Shown piece after piece: positions 1 through 9,513 of a DNA stretch of 64,000 nucleotides. The position numbers and the translations under genes were made by a program. A model generated the notes under the pieces. The model made no database searches. It worked only from the letters and a program-made list of their open reading frames with translations, and was not told the origin of the DNA. Numbering within the stretch: the first letter of the stretch is position 1; the number at the start of each line of letters is the position of its first letter. This DNA comes from JACVRW01 sp963846505 (GTDB taxonomy: Bacteria; Actinomycetota; Thermoleophilia; Solirubrobacterales; Thermoleophilaceae). The stretch lies in NCBI GenBank assembly GCA_963846505.1, contig CAWJWD010000007.1, positions 372,001 to 436,000 on the forward strand, read 5' to 3'.

Positions 1-1989
1 CGCCTGCGCGAGACCTTCCGCGAGTTCGAGCTGCGTGCGCCGCTGGAGCGGCTCGAAGAGGCGCTCGGCGAGGACGAGCGCGGCGCCGGCGGAGCGGGCC
101 GGCGAGCTGCTCGAGGCGCGCGTCCGGACGGTGTCGATCGCCGAGCTGGGGGCGCTGGAGGGGGAGCTGGTGACGATCGCGGCCGCGCAGGCCGGGGGCG
201 GCGCCGGAGGAAGCCGTGCCGGAGGATGCCGGACCGACCGACGAGGTCGAGGACCCGGCCGAGGAGCTGGCCGCGGAGGAGGACGAGGCGCTGGAGGCGA
301 CGCTCGCCGACGAGCCCCGAGGACGCCGGTGCGGCGGCCGCCGCGCGCAACGGCGGTTCCACTGCCGCGGCCGTCCCGGGCGTCGGCGTCCAGGGGACGC
401 TCGACTTCGATGCGGCCGACCTCGGTCCGCTGCACGTCGCGGCCTTCGCCGGCGAGGACGTGCTCAGCGCCGAGGCCGAGACGCTGAGGGACTTCACCGA
501 CGCCCGCGGCGCAGCGGCCGCTGGTCGCCCACGACTGGAAGACGATCGCGACCGCCGACGACGAGCCTGCCGGCGCGCCGGCGCTGGCGCACGACACGAT
601 GGTCGCCGCCTACCTGATCGACCCCGCCCGGCGCGGCTACCCGCTCGAGGAGCTGGCGACCGAGATCGGCCTGGCCGTGAAGCTCGACGGGGACGATCCG
701 GCGGGCGTGGCCGAGCGCGCGGTGCTCACGCGCACGATCGCCGAGCGTCAGCTGGCGCGGCTCGAGGAGGACGGCCTGACGCGGCTGCTGCACGAGGTCG
801 AGCTGCCGCTCGTCGACGTGCTGGTCGGAGATGGAGCGCGCCGGGGTCAAGCTCGACGTCGAGCGGCTGCGCGAGATCAGCACCCGCCTCGGCCGCGAGG
901 CGGACGCAGCTCGAACGCACGGTCTGGGAGCTGGCGGGGGAGGAGTTCATGATCGGCTCGCCGCAGCAGCTCGCGCCGATCCTGTTCGACAAGCTCGGCC
1001 TGTCGAAGAAGCGCCGCGGCAAGACCGGCTTCTCGACCGACGCCCGCGTGCTGCAGGCGATCCGCTCCGAGCACGAGATCGTGCCGGCGATCGAGGAGTG
1101 GCGCGAGCTGACCAAGCTCAAGTCGACCTACCTCGACGCCTTCCCGGCCCTGATCGACGCCGACGGCCGCCTGCGCACGACCTTCAGCCAGGTCACGGCG
1201 GCCACCGGGCGACTGTCGAGCACGAACCCGAACCTGCAGAACATCCCGATCCGCACCGAGCGCGGGCGCGAGATCCGCGCCTGCTTCGTCGCCGAGCCGG
1301 GCTGCAAGCTGATCTCGGCCGACTACTCGCAGGTCGAGCTGCGGCTGCTCGCCCACATCGCCGGCGAGGACGTGCTCAAGGCAGATCTTCCTCCGCGGCG
1401 AGGACGTGCACACCGCCACCGCCGAGCAGATCCTCGGCGGCGCTCCCGATCCGGGCACGCGCTCGAAGGCGAAGATGGTCAACTACGGGATCGTCTACGG
1501 CCTGTCGGCGTTCGGGCTCGCCGATCGCCTGCAGATCCCGCGCGAGGAGGCGCAGGAGTTCATCGACGCCTACCTCGAGCGCTTCCCGGCGGTGCGGCGC
1601 CTTCATCGAGAAGACGATCGAGCAGGCGACCGAGGACGGCCACGTGACGACGCTCTTCGGGCGCATCCGGCGCGTGCCGGAGCTGCGCTCGCGCCAGCTC
1701 CACACGCGGCAGCTCGGCGAGCGGCTGGCGGTGAACATGGTCATCCAGGGCACGGCCGCGGACATCATCAAGGTCGCGATGGTGCGCTGCCGCGACGAGC
1801 TGCGCAGCGCCGGGCTGAGCACGCGGCTGGTGCTCCAGATCCACGACGAGCTGCTGTTCGAGGGGCCGGAAGACGAGGTCGACGCGGCGCAGGAGATCGT
1901 CGCGCGCGAGATGGCCGGCGCGTTCGAGCTCGACCCGCCGCTCGGGCGTGGACATCGGCGCCGGCGACAACTGGCTGGCGGCCAAGTGA
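1..1989 (+). pseudogene. polA: DNA polymerase I, 5'-truncated by window, frame-disrupted
   Basis: Replication and repair polymerase. The window opens inside the gene. Family A palm motifs are clear: ATGRLSSTNPNLQNIP, SADYSQVELR, KMVNYGIVYGLSAFGLA and QIHDELLFE, preceded by a 3'-5' exonuclease-like region (TLDFDAADLG, VAHDW, ALAHDTMVAAYLI). The reading frame advances 1-2-3-1-2-3-1-2-3-1, with single extra G/C bases best placed at about 79, 197, 318, 511, 827, 906, 1381, 1598 and 1947. Removing them restores an alignment that matches E. coli PolA codon for codon across the junctions from 827 on. The gene ends GAGDNWLAAK-stop. Because the active-site motifs are intact between junctions, the breaks look like sequence errors rather than decay, but a true pseudogene cannot be excluded from this window. 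Confidence 0.93.
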
Positions 1990-1996
1990 GGGGCGC

Positions 1997-2445
1997 GTGG
2001 ACAAGGCCGTAGTCGCCGGCGGCGCGATGGTGCTGGCCGGCGGCTTCGTCGCCCTCCAGGCGCCGATCAACGCCACGCTCGGCCGTGCGGTGGGCAGCCT
2101 GCCCGCGGCCTCGATCTCGTTCGGCGTCGGGCTCACGGCGCTCGTCGTCCTGACGCATGCTCGTGGGCGGCGGCTTCGGCGACGTCGGCGAGGTGGGCGG
2201 CGTGCCGTGGTGGGCACTGATCGGCGGCCTGCTGGGCGCCGTCTACGTGACCTGCGCGCTGACCGCGGTCAAGACGCTCGGCGCCGGTGGCGTCACCGCG
2301 GCGACGATCGCCGGCCAGCTCGGCAGCGTCGGTCGTGGCCGACCGCCTCGGCTGGTTCGGCCTCGAGGAGCGGCCGCTGAGCCTCGGCGCATGATCGGCG
2401 TGGGGCTGCTCGCGTCGGGCACGCTTCCTGATCCTGCGCGACTAG
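1997..2445 (+). pseudogene. DMT/YdcZ-family small membrane transporter, frame-disrupted
   Basis: GTG start 7 nt after the polA stop. Joined over frames it reads as a roughly 150-residue hydrophobic protein with about four to five membrane segments. It has YdcZ (DUF606) hallmarks: LAGGFVALQAPINATLGRAV near the N terminus, PWWALIGGLLGAVYV in the middle, and LLASGTFLILRD at the end. Extra single bases are inferred near 2156, 2330 and 2424, plus one ambiguous junction near 2391. The family is related to drug/metabolite transporters; the substrate is unknown. Length matches single-domain YdcZ members. Probably intact in vivo and co-transcribed with polA. Confidence 0.75.
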
Positions 2446-2487
2446 CGCCGTCCGGGCGGCCCGCCCGCCCGCTGGCCGCTTCTGCGA

Positions 2488-3622
2488 CTAGGCGGCGATC
2501 GGCTCGGCGTCGACGCTGGACGCGCGTCGGCGGCCCGGGAGCGCGAAACTCGGGCGGCGCGATGCGCAGGTAGTGCCCGAAGGCCCAGCCGAGGAAGCTG
2601 CGGCTCTGCATCCGGCCGATCGCCGCTGCAGCAGCCGCGGCTGCACGCGCGGCACCGATCTGCTGGGCGCGCAGCATCCAGCGGAACTTCCACTCGTGCT
2701 CGGCCGAGAAGTCGTGGTAGCGCGCCAGCGCCTCGGCGGCGCTGGTCGCGGCCCTCGACGACGGCGCGCAGCTCGCGTCCGCAGGCGATGCCGAAGTAGA
2801 GCGCGGTGCGGATGCCCTCGGCGGTCAGCGGCAGGCAGTGCCCGGCCGAGTCGCCGGCGAAGAAGATCGCCGTCCTCGGTCGCGTCGCGCAGCTTGTGCG
2901 GGATCCAGTTGCCCTGGTAGCGCTCCGCCGGTTGGCTCGAGGTCCTGGGCGAGCTTGACCGTGGTGTCCTTGACGTGGAAGCGCGGGTCGAACGAGCCGA
3001 CGCCGATGCGCAGCTCGTCGCGCGCCGGGAAGCTCCAGCCGTAGCCGGCGGGCACGTACGAGCGGTCGATCCAGATCTCGAGGTCGTCGCCGGCCCCGTG
3101 CGGATGCACCTCGAGGCCACGCGAGAGCGGGGCGTCGGGCGGCTGGTAGCCGCTGCCGAGCACGCGTCGCCAGCCGAGCCCGTCCACGATCAGCGGCGCG
3201 CGCAGGTCCCCGCGGTCGGTGTGCACCACGTCACCGCTGCGGCCGTCGACCTTGGCGGTCTCGAAGTCGCAGTCGCTCTGCTCGAACAGCAGCGTGCAGA
3301 GCTCCGGATAGTCGAAGGTCGAGAACGTCCAGGGCAGCTCCAGGCGCGACGTGCCATGCGGAGTGTGCACGGTCAGCGTGTCGAACTCCTGGCGCCATGC
3401 GCCCATCAGGTCGAGCACCCGCAGCCACTCGGTGGGAATGCCGCAGGCGGAGGTCTGCCGCTCGCCGACCTCGTAGCGGTCGATCATCAGCACGCGCGCG
3501 CCGCTGCCCGCGAGCTCGCGCGCGACCGCCAGGCCTGCGAAGCTCGCCCCGCAGATCAGGACGTCGACGTCGGCGGACAAGGGCGTGCGGGAAGGCCCCC
3601 GCTTGGTGCGGCGCGTCGGCAT
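2488..3622 (-). pseudogene. FAD-dependent oxidoreductase, geranylgeranyl-reductase type, frame-disrupted
   Basis: Flavoprotein of the geranylgeranyl reductase/halogenase-like superfamily. The N terminus carries an FAD dinucleotide-binding fold (VDVLICGASFAGLAVARELA) followed by an acidic strand end (VLMIDRYE). A second FAD motif, IFFAGDSAGHCLPLTAEGIR, appears only after correcting the frame near 2870-2890. Four +1 steps relative to the coding direction are inferred (near 2935, 2880, 2750 and 2515). The chosen ATG lies at 3622 and is divergent from rpsA; an upstream in-frame start exists, but it would overlap rpsA. The substrate could be a prenyl lipid (quinone or membrane lipid saturation); this is family inference only. 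Confidence 0.75.
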
Positions 3623-3654
3623 GCGCGCAGAGTAGCTACTCGTGCAGGGCGTCA

Positions 3655-5235
3655 GTGCCTGAACTCGAAACCCCAACAACCGCCCGCCCAGTGGAAGGGT
3701 CGGACGGTCTCCTGCTGGAGATCGACGGCCAAATCGTCCCCAACTACGACGCCACCATCGTCCCCTTCGACGAGGGAGACGTGGTTTCCGGCCGCGTCGT
3801 GCGCATCGATCAGGACGAGGTCCTCGTAGACATCGGCTACAAGTCCGAGGGCGTCATCCCGATGAACGAGCTCTCGATCCGCAAGTCCGTGGATCCGCAT
3901 GGCGAGGTGGAGCTCGGGGAAGAGGTCGACGCGCTCGTCCTCACCAAGGAGGACCAGGACGGCCGCCTGCTGCTGTCCAAGAAGCGCGCCCGTTTCGAGA
4001 AGGCCTGGCGCAAGATCGAGGCTGCCGCCGAGTCCGGCGAGCCGGTCGAGGGCAGCGTGATCGAGGTCGTCAAGGGCGGCCTGATCATCGACCTCGGGGT
4101 GCGCGGCTTCCTGCCCGCCTCGCTGGTCGACATCCGCCGCGTGCAGAACCTCGACGAGTTCCTCGGCACCAAGATCGAGTGCAAGGTGATCGAGCTCAAC
4201 CGCTCGCGCAACAACGTCGTGCTCTCCCGCCGCGCAGTGCTGGAGGAGGAGCGCAAGGAAGTGCGCCAGCAGATCCTCGACAACCTGCAGCCCGGCATGG
4301 TCGTCGAGGGCGCGATCTCGAACATCGTCGACTTCGGCGCCTTCGTGGATCTGGACGGCATCGACGGCCTGATCCACATCTCCGAGCTCTCCTGGAGCCA
4401 CGTCAACCACCCTTCCGAGATCCTCTCGATCGGCGACGTCGTGCCGGTCAAGGTGCTCGACATCGACCGCGATCGCCAGCGCATCTCCCTGGGTCTCAAG
4501 CAGACCCAGGAGGATCCGTGGCAGCGGGTCATCGACACCTACCGCGTCGGCGACGAGCTCGAGGGCAAGGTCACCAAGGTCGTCACCTTCGGCGCCTTCG
4601 TCGAGATCATGGAGGGCGTCGAGGGGCTCGTGCACATCTCCGAGCTCGCTCACCACCACGTCGAGAACCCGCGCGAGATCGTCGAGCCGGGCCAGGACGT
4701 GCGCGTGAAGATCCTCGAGATCGACTCCGACCGCCGCCGCCTGTCGCTGAGCGTCAAGCGCGTGGAGGACCAGCTCGCCCACATCCGCGACGCGACGGCC
4801 GCGTCCGCGCCGGCCGAGGCTCCCGCGGGCGAAGAGCTCGGGGACGTGCCGGACCTGGCTCTCTCCGAGGACGTCTTCGCGGGCGCCCAGATCGAGGGCG
4901 CCGCAGACCTGAGAGCCGCGCTGGCCGCACAGCATCCCGGGGCCGAGACTGCGCCGACCGTGGACGAGGTCGTCTACACGGACGCCGATCCGGAGCTCGC
5001 CGCGCCCGACGCCGAGCCGGGCCCGGAGGGGCTCGCCGAGGCCGAGGCCACCGCTGGCGAGGCCCTCGTGGAGCCGCCGTCGCTGGAGGAAGAGGAGGCG
5101 GCTGCCGCCGCACAGTCGGCAGCCGACGACGCCTCCGCCGACGAAGAAGCCGCTCCGGCCGCGGAGCAGGACGGCGACGGCACGCCCGAAGCCACCGCCG
5201 AGCCGGCTAGCGACGAGGACCAGGCCTCCGCGTAG
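3655..5235 (+). CDS. rpsA: 30S ribosomal protein S1
   Basis: mRNA-binding ribosomal protein of about 526 residues with four S1 (OB-fold) domains at roughly residues 41-110, 127-195, 212-282 and 297-368. The third and fourth carry the classic DFGAFV/TFGAFV and GLIHISELSW/GLVHISELAH motifs. The C-terminal 150 residues are a low-complexity acidic/alanine-rich tail (AEAPAGEELGDVPD onward), longer than in many S1 proteins. GTG at 3655 was chosen because homology begins just after it (VPELETPTTARP) and upstream sequence belongs to the divergent gene. The stop at 5233-5235 is directly followed by the coaE ATG. Confidence 0.95.
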   Translation: MPELETPTTARPVEGSDGLLLEIDGQIVPNYDATIVPFDEGDVVSGRVVRIDQDEVLVDIGYKSEGVIPMNELSIRKSVDPHGEVELGEEVDALVLTKEDQDGRLLLSKKRARFEKAWRKIEAAAESGEPVEGSVIEVVKGGLIIDLGVRGFLPASLVDIRRVQNLDEFLGTKIECKVIELNRSRNNVVLSRRAVLEEERKEVRQQILDNLQPGMVVEGAISNIVDFGAFVDLDGIDGLIHISELSWSHVNHPSEILSIGDVVPVKVLDIDRDRQRISLGLKQTQEDPWQRVIDTYRVGDELEGKVTKVVTFGAFVEIMEGVEGLVHISELAHHHVENPREIVEPGQDVRVKILEIDSDRRRLSLSVKRVEDQLAHIRDATAASAPAEAPAGEELGDVPDLALSEDVFAGAQIEGAADLRAALAAQHPGAETAPTVDEVVYTDADPELAAPDAEPGPEGLAEAEATAGEALVEPPSLEEEEAAAAAQSAADDASADEEAAPAAEQDGDGTPEATAEPASDEDQASA

Positions 5236-5841
5236 ATGTCAGCGGCCGGCCGGGTTCCCCTCGTGGGGCTCACCGGCGGCTTGGGCGCCGGGAAGTCCGA
5301 GGCGCTGCGGGCGCTGGGCGAGCTCGGCGCGGCGATCCTGTCGACCGACGCGGTCGTGCACGAGCTGCTTGCGACCGACGAGCTGCGAGACGTGGTCGTC
5401 GAGCGCCTCGGCACCGAGGTCGCGCCGCAGGGGACGCTCGATCGGGCGCTGATCGCCGAACGGATCTTCGCCGACCCGGAGCTGCGCGGTTGGCTCGAGG
5501 GCCTGCTGTGGCCGCGGGTGGGGGAGCGCGTCGCGTCGTGGTATGCCGAGCAGCAGCGTGCAGACCCGCCGCCGCCGGCCGCGGTCGTCGAGACGCCGCT
5601 GCTGTTCGAGGCCGGCATGGAGGACCGCTACGACCACACGCTGGCGGTGATCGCCGCCGAGGAGGTGCGCGAGCAGCGGGCGGCGGCTCGAGGGCACGCG
5701 GCGCTCGCCTCGCGCACCGGGCGGCAGCTGCCCCAGGAGGAGAAGGCGCAACGAGCGGACTTCGTGGTTCGCAACGATGGCTCGCTCGATGAGTTGAAGC
5801 AGACACTGTCCACCGTGCTTGCGAAACTCGAACACCAGTGA
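5236..5841 (+). CDS. coaE: dephospho-CoA kinase
   Basis: Last step of coenzyme A synthesis, phosphorylating the 3'-OH of dephospho-CoA. The 201-residue length is typical. P-loop GLTGGLGAGKS lies near residue 11, the STDAVVHELL substrate segment follows, and VVETPLLFEAGMEDRYD is the conserved lid/CoA region. The start directly abuts the rpsA stop, so the two are probably co-transcribed, an arrangement known from other actinobacteria. The panB/C/D genes 19 kb away feed the same pathway. Confidence 0.95.
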   Translation: MSAAGRVPLVGLTGGLGAGKSEALRALGELGAAILSTDAVVHELLATDELRDVVVERLGTEVAPQGTLDRALIAERIFADPELRGWLEGLLWPRVGERVASWYAEQQRADPPPPAAVVETPLLFEAGMEDRYDHTLAVIAAEEVREQRAAARGHAALASRTGRQLPQEEKAQRADFVVRNDGSLDELKQTLSTVLAKLEHQ

Positions 5842-6485
5842 GCTCGACCGCTGCCCGCTCTCGCGTCCATGGCGCCAGCCGGCGCCGTACCCGCCGCGCC
5901 GCCGTGCGCCGGCGACGAATGGTCGCGATCGTGCTGGCAGCCGCGCTCGGTGCCACCGCCGCGCTCGTCATCGGCCTCGGGCAGATCGACGATGCGGTGC
6001 GCGAGATCACGCTGCCGCTGCGCCACGACGACATCATCCGCCAGCAGGCGTCGGACAAGGGAGTCGACGCCGCGCTCGTCGCGGGCGTGATCTACGAGGA
6101 GTCGCGCTTCCGCGATCAGACCTCGCACGTGGGCGCGCGCGGGCTGATGCAGCTGACACCGGACACCGCGGACTTCATCGCGCGTCGCTCGGGCGGCAAT
6201 CGCTTCGTCCAGCGCGACCTCGCCACGCCGCAGATCAACATCGCCTACGGCACCTACTACCTGCGCTACCTGCTCGACCGCTACGACGGCGACGAGACGC
6301 TCGCGGTCGCCGCCTACAACGCCGGCCACGGCAACGTCGATCGCTGGATCCAGGACGCCGGCGGAGCGGGATCGTTCGACGCCGACGAGGACATCCCGTT
6401 CCCCGAGACGCGCGCCTACGTCGCGAACGTGCTCGAGCGCCGGGACCAGTACCGCGAGCACTACGCGCGCGAGCTCGGGCTCTAG
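5838..6485 (+). CDS. soluble-lytic-transglycosylase-like (SLT) protein
   Basis: Predicted peptidoglycan lytic transglycosylase of 215 residues. A basic N terminus (RRRTRRAAVRRRRM) precedes one membrane segment (AIVLAAALGATAALVIGL), so it is anchored or exported. SLT motifs: AGVIYEESRF (catalytic Glu), GARGLMQLTPDTA and VAAYNAGHGNVDRW. GTG start overlaps the coaE stop by 4 nt, implying translational coupling. It most resembles the compact lytic transglycosylases often found beside coaE in actinobacteria. Confidence 0.92.
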   Translation: MSSTAARSRVHGASRRRTRRAAVRRRRMVAIVLAAALGATAALVIGLGQIDDAVREITLPLRHDDIIRQQASDKGVDAALVAGVIYEESRFRDQTSHVGARGLMQLTPDTADFIARRSGGNRFVQRDLATPQINIAYGTYYLRYLLDRYDGDETLAVAAYNAGHGNVDRWIQDAGGAGSFDADEDIPFPETRAYVANVLERRDQYREHYARELGL

Positions 6486-6488
6486 TCC

Positions 6489-8513
6489 TCAGGCCGAAGC
6501 AGCAGCTGCGGCGGCCTCTTCCCAGCGCGCGTAGGCACTCTCGACGGCGTGCTTCGCCGCGGCGTGTCTGGCGCTCGCGTCCTCGCTGCGTTGGGGCGTC
6601 GACCAGGCGGCCGGGTCGGCGAGCTCGTCTTCGAGCGTCTTAAGCGCCGCTTCGGCCTGCTCGACCTCGCGTTCGAGCACCGCCAGCCGGCGTCGGGCGT
6701 TGTTCGAGGCGCCGCTTCGCCGTGGTTTGCGGGCCGGCTTCGCATCTGCGTCTTCGCCGCGCTTCACGCGGGTGCGCTGTGGTGTACCGGCGTCGTGCTT
6801 CGCCCCGCCGCCCTTCCCGGCGCTCGACGTCGAGCCCCGGCGTCGATTCGCGCCGTTGGCCCCCGAGGCAGACCGCTCCGCCTTGGCACGCCCCTTCGCC
6901 TCCGCGACGGCCTGCCGCTCCTCCTCGCGCATGCGCGAGTACTCGGCCCAACCGCCCTCGTAGCTGGTCAGGCGGCCGTGCTCCAGCGCGACCGTCCTGG
7001 AGCCGACGGCGTCGAGCAGGGCGCGGTCGTGGGAGACCAGCAGCACCGAGCCGTCGAACGCGCGCAGCGCGTCCTCGAGCGCTTCGCGCGCGTCGATGTC
7101 GAGGTGGTTGGTGGGCTCGTCGAGGATCAGGACGTTGGCGCCGGACTGCACCAGCACCGCGAGCGACAGCCGCCGCCGCTCGCCGCCGGAGAGCCCCGCG
7201 AGCGGCTTCTCGGCTTCCTCGCCGGAGAACAGGAACTGGCCCAGGAGCGAGCGGGCCTTGCCGGGGGTGAGGCCGGCGGCGCGCTGCGTGGCTTCGAGCG
7301 CGGTGCCGGTGGTGCCGAGCTCCTCCGCGTGCTGGGAGAGGTAGCCGAGTGTCACGTTGTGGCCCCGGCGCAGCTTGCCGCCTTCGAGCTCCCGGCGGCC
7401 GGCCAGGGCGTCGATCAGGGTCGTCTTGCCGGCGCCGTTGGGGCCGACGAACGAGACGTGCTCGCCTCGTTCCAGCCACAGCTCGCCGTCCTCGAGCAGC
7501 GTGCGCCCCGGCACCTCCAGCCGTCCGTGCTCGAGCTCGAGCACGACTCGGCCGCTGCGCTCGGTGCTGCCGAAGCGGAAGCCGAGCGTGCGCTCGTCGC
7601 GCGGGTCGCGCTCGATCTTGTCCATCTTGGCGAGCTTCTTGACCCGGTCCTGGGCCTGCCTGGCCTTCGTCGCCTTGTACTGGAAGCGCTCGATGAAGCG
7701 CTCCATGCGGGCGATCTCGGCCTCCTGCTTGGCGATCTGCTTGCCGAGCTGCAGCTCTCTCTGCGCCTTCTCCCGGCGCCAGGCGTGCCAGGTGCCCGGG
7801 AAGAAGCGCGAGCGACCGGCCTCCAGCTCCAGCACCGAGGTGCCGACGGCCTCGAGGAACCAGCGATCGTGGGCGACCAGGATCACCGCCGCGTCGAGGT
7901 CCACCAGGTACCGCTCGAGCCACTCGAGCGAGGCGATGTCGAGATGGTTGGTCGGCTCGTCGAGCAACAGCAGGTCCGGGTCTCCCGCCAGCGCCCGGGC
8001 CAGTGAGGCACGCGTCAGCTCGCCACCGGAGAAGGTGGAGAGCTGGCGGTCCAGCTGCGCCTCGGCGAAGCCGAGGCCGTGCAGCGGCTCCAGCGCGCGC
8101 CGGCGCCAGTCCCAGCCGCCCGCATGCTCCAGCCGCTCCTGCGCCCGCGCGTACCGCGAGAGCGACGCGGCATCGTCGGGCCGCTCGGCCATCGCCGACT
8201 CCAGCCGCTGCAGCTCCTCCTCGAGCGCCACCAGCTCTGCACAGCCGGTCAGCACGTAGTCCCGCAACGACAGCTCGCGCTCCCGCGGCGGACGCTGGTC
8301 GTGCAGCGCGACCCGCGCCCCCTTCTCGAATACCAGCTCGCCACCGTCGATCGACGTCTCCCCGGCGATCATCCGCAGCAGCGTCGTCTTGCCCGCCCCG
8401 TTGCGTCCCGCCAGCGTCATCCGGTCCCGGCGCTCGAGCTTGAACGAGACGCCACGCATCAGCGGGTTCCCCGCCATGTCCTTGTCCAGCCCCGCTGCGA
8501 TTACCACGGCCAT
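6489..8513 (-). CDS. ABC-F family ATPase
   Basis: Cytosolic, 674 residues, two ABC domains and no membrane segments: the ABC-F class, which acts on ribosomes (translation factor or antibiotic protection). Walker A motifs are GRNGAGKTT and GPNGAGKTT; signatures are FSGGELTRASLARAL and LSGGERRRLSLAVL; both Walker B motifs read LLDEPTNHLDI or LILDEPTNHLDI. The basic inter-domain linker (about residues 235-300, rich in K/R/Q) is the P-site-tRNA-interaction-motif region. A charged, low-complexity C-terminal extension (about residues 545-674) ends in a coiled coil. It converges on the transglycosylase gene with a 3-nt gap. Confidence 0.92.
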   Translation of the reverse strand: MAVVIAAGLDKDMAGNPLMRGVSFKLERRDRMTLAGRNGAGKTTLLRMIAGETSIDGGELVFEKGARVALHDQRPPRERELSLRDYVLTGCAELVALEEELQRLESAMAERPDDAASLSRYARAQERLEHAGGWDWRRRALEPLHGLGFAEAQLDRQLSTFSGGELTRASLARALAGDPDLLLLDEPTNHLDIASLEWLERYLVDLDAAVILVAHDRWFLEAVGTSVLELEAGRSRFFPGTWHAWRREKAQRELQLGKQIAKQEAEIARMERFIERFQYKATKARQAQDRVKKLAKMDKIERDPRDERTLGFRFGSTERSGRVVLELEHGRLEVPGRTLLEDGELWLERGEHVSFVGPNGAGKTTLIDALAGRRELEGGKLRRGHNVTLGYLSQHAEELGTTGTALEATQRAAGLTPGKARSLLGQFLFSGEEAEKPLAGLSGGERRRLSLAVLVQSGANVLILDEPTNHLDIDAREALEDALRAFDGSVLLVSHDRALLDAVGSRTVALEHGRLTSYEGGWAEYSRMREEERQAVAEAKGRAKAERSASGANGANRRRGSTSSAGKGGGAKHDAGTPQRTRVKRGEDADAKPARKPRRSGASNNARRRLAVLEREVEQAEAALKTLEDELADPAAWSTPQRSEDASARHAAAKHAVESAYARWEEAAAAAASA

Positions 8514-8575
8514 CTGTCACTCAATCGTCGCAGAGGCGTGCCCACACGTAACACGAAACCCAGCACGCTCGGGGG

Positions 8576-9502
8576 GTGGGCCGAGAAGCTCCCGCATACC
8601 GCAACAAAGTCGGCCCACCTAGGTCAGATCGTTGCCTGGCGGCGCTTTCGGGGCGGCAGCATGGCGTCATCACCGCCTCGCAGCTCCATGAGATCGGGCT
8701 GACGAGGAGCGTGATTTCTCGACGGCTGAGGAGCGGTCGGCTCCACCGGCTTCATCGCGGTGTGTACGCAGTCGGCCACATGGCCCTAACGCAGCGCGCC
8801 CGCGAGCTCGCCGCTGTCTTCGCGTGCGGTCCGCACGCCCTTCTGAGCCATCGGTCGGCCGGAGCGCTTTGGGGGCTCGTCCGCTCGGCGCCGAGGATCG
8901 AGGTCACGACCGATCGCTCCGGCGGGCCGATGAAAGGCTTCGTCGTCCACCGTTCGCGGCGTATCGACCCGCAGGATCGGGCCGAGCGGGACGGCATCCC
9001 GGTCACGAGCGTCGCTCGAACGCTCGTGGATCTCGCCGATGTGCTCTCCGAGCGCCGGCTCGCCGACGCGGTCCACGAGGCTGAGGTCCAACGGCTGTTC
9101 GACCTGCGAGCAGTCCACGAGACGCTCGAGCGCCTACCCGGCCGCAAGGGAACGCGCAGGCTCCGACGCACCCTCTCTGCCCATGACGATCACGTCCCTC
9201 ACCTCCGCAGCGAGGCCGAACGGCGCTTCCTAACCCTCTGCGAGCGGCATGACCTCCCGCGGCCAGAAGCGAACGCCTCGATCGGCGGCTACGAGGTCGA
9301 CTTCGTCTGGCGAGCACAGCAGCTGGCGGTGGAAGTGGATGGAAGGGCGGTCCACCACACCACCCGAGCCTTCACTCAGGACCGGCGCCGCGACCGAGCC
9401 CTGGCGGCGCTGGGCATGCAGGTCGTGCGCGTGACCTGGCGCGATCTCGACGACGCAGCGGCGCTGGCGCAGCAGCTCCGGGTGATCCTGGCGCGCCGCT
9501 AA
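8576..9502 (+). CDS. AbiEi-like winged-helix / DUF559 endonuclease-fold protein
   Basis: Two parts. The N terminus (LSGRQHGVITASQLHEIGL, then SGRLHRLHRGVYAVGH) matches the AbiEi_4 winged-helix domain of type IV antitoxins. The C terminus has a DUF559/Vsr-like PD-(D/E)XK core: GGYEVDFVW, LAVEVDGRAVH and VVRVTWRDL. 308 residues. No partner nucleotidyltransferase toxin (AbiEii) lies next to it, so a stand-alone DNA-binding nuclease-like role is more likely than a toxin-antitoxin pair. Actinobacterial genomes often hold several such genes. Biochemical function is unknown. Confidence 0.75.
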   Translation: MGREAPAYRNKVGPPRSDRCLAALSGRQHGVITASQLHEIGLTRSVISRRLRSGRLHRLHRGVYAVGHMALTQRARELAAVFACGPHALLSHRSAGALWGLVRSAPRIEVTTDRSGGPMKGFVVHRSRRIDPQDRAERDGIPVTSVARTLVDLADVLSERRLADAVHEAEVQRLFDLRAVHETLERLPGRKGTRRLRRTLSAHDDHVPHLRSEAERRFLTLCERHDLPRPEANASIGGYEVDFVWRAQQLAVEVDGRAVHHTTRAFTQDRRRDRALAALGMQVVRVTWRDLDDAAALAQQLRVILARR

Positions 9503-9513
9503 CGTCTGAGGGC

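Noticed and set aside
1378..1390. A possible shared 'gCAG' motif at the inserted bases (also near 511 and 906)
   Set aside because: Only three of nine polA sites show it; the others precede GCG, GAG, GCC or GTG. Too few and too GC-biased to be a signal.
1..1989. Programmed +1 ribosomal frameshifting in polA
   Set aside because: Nine events in one gene, no shared slippery codon or stop at the junctions, and the same pattern in unrelated neighbouring genes; sequence error is far simpler.
6489..8513. Antibiotic-resistance ABC-F gene
   Set aside because: The family includes resistance factors, but this copy has no resistance neighbours and a generic linker; a housekeeping translation role is equally likely.
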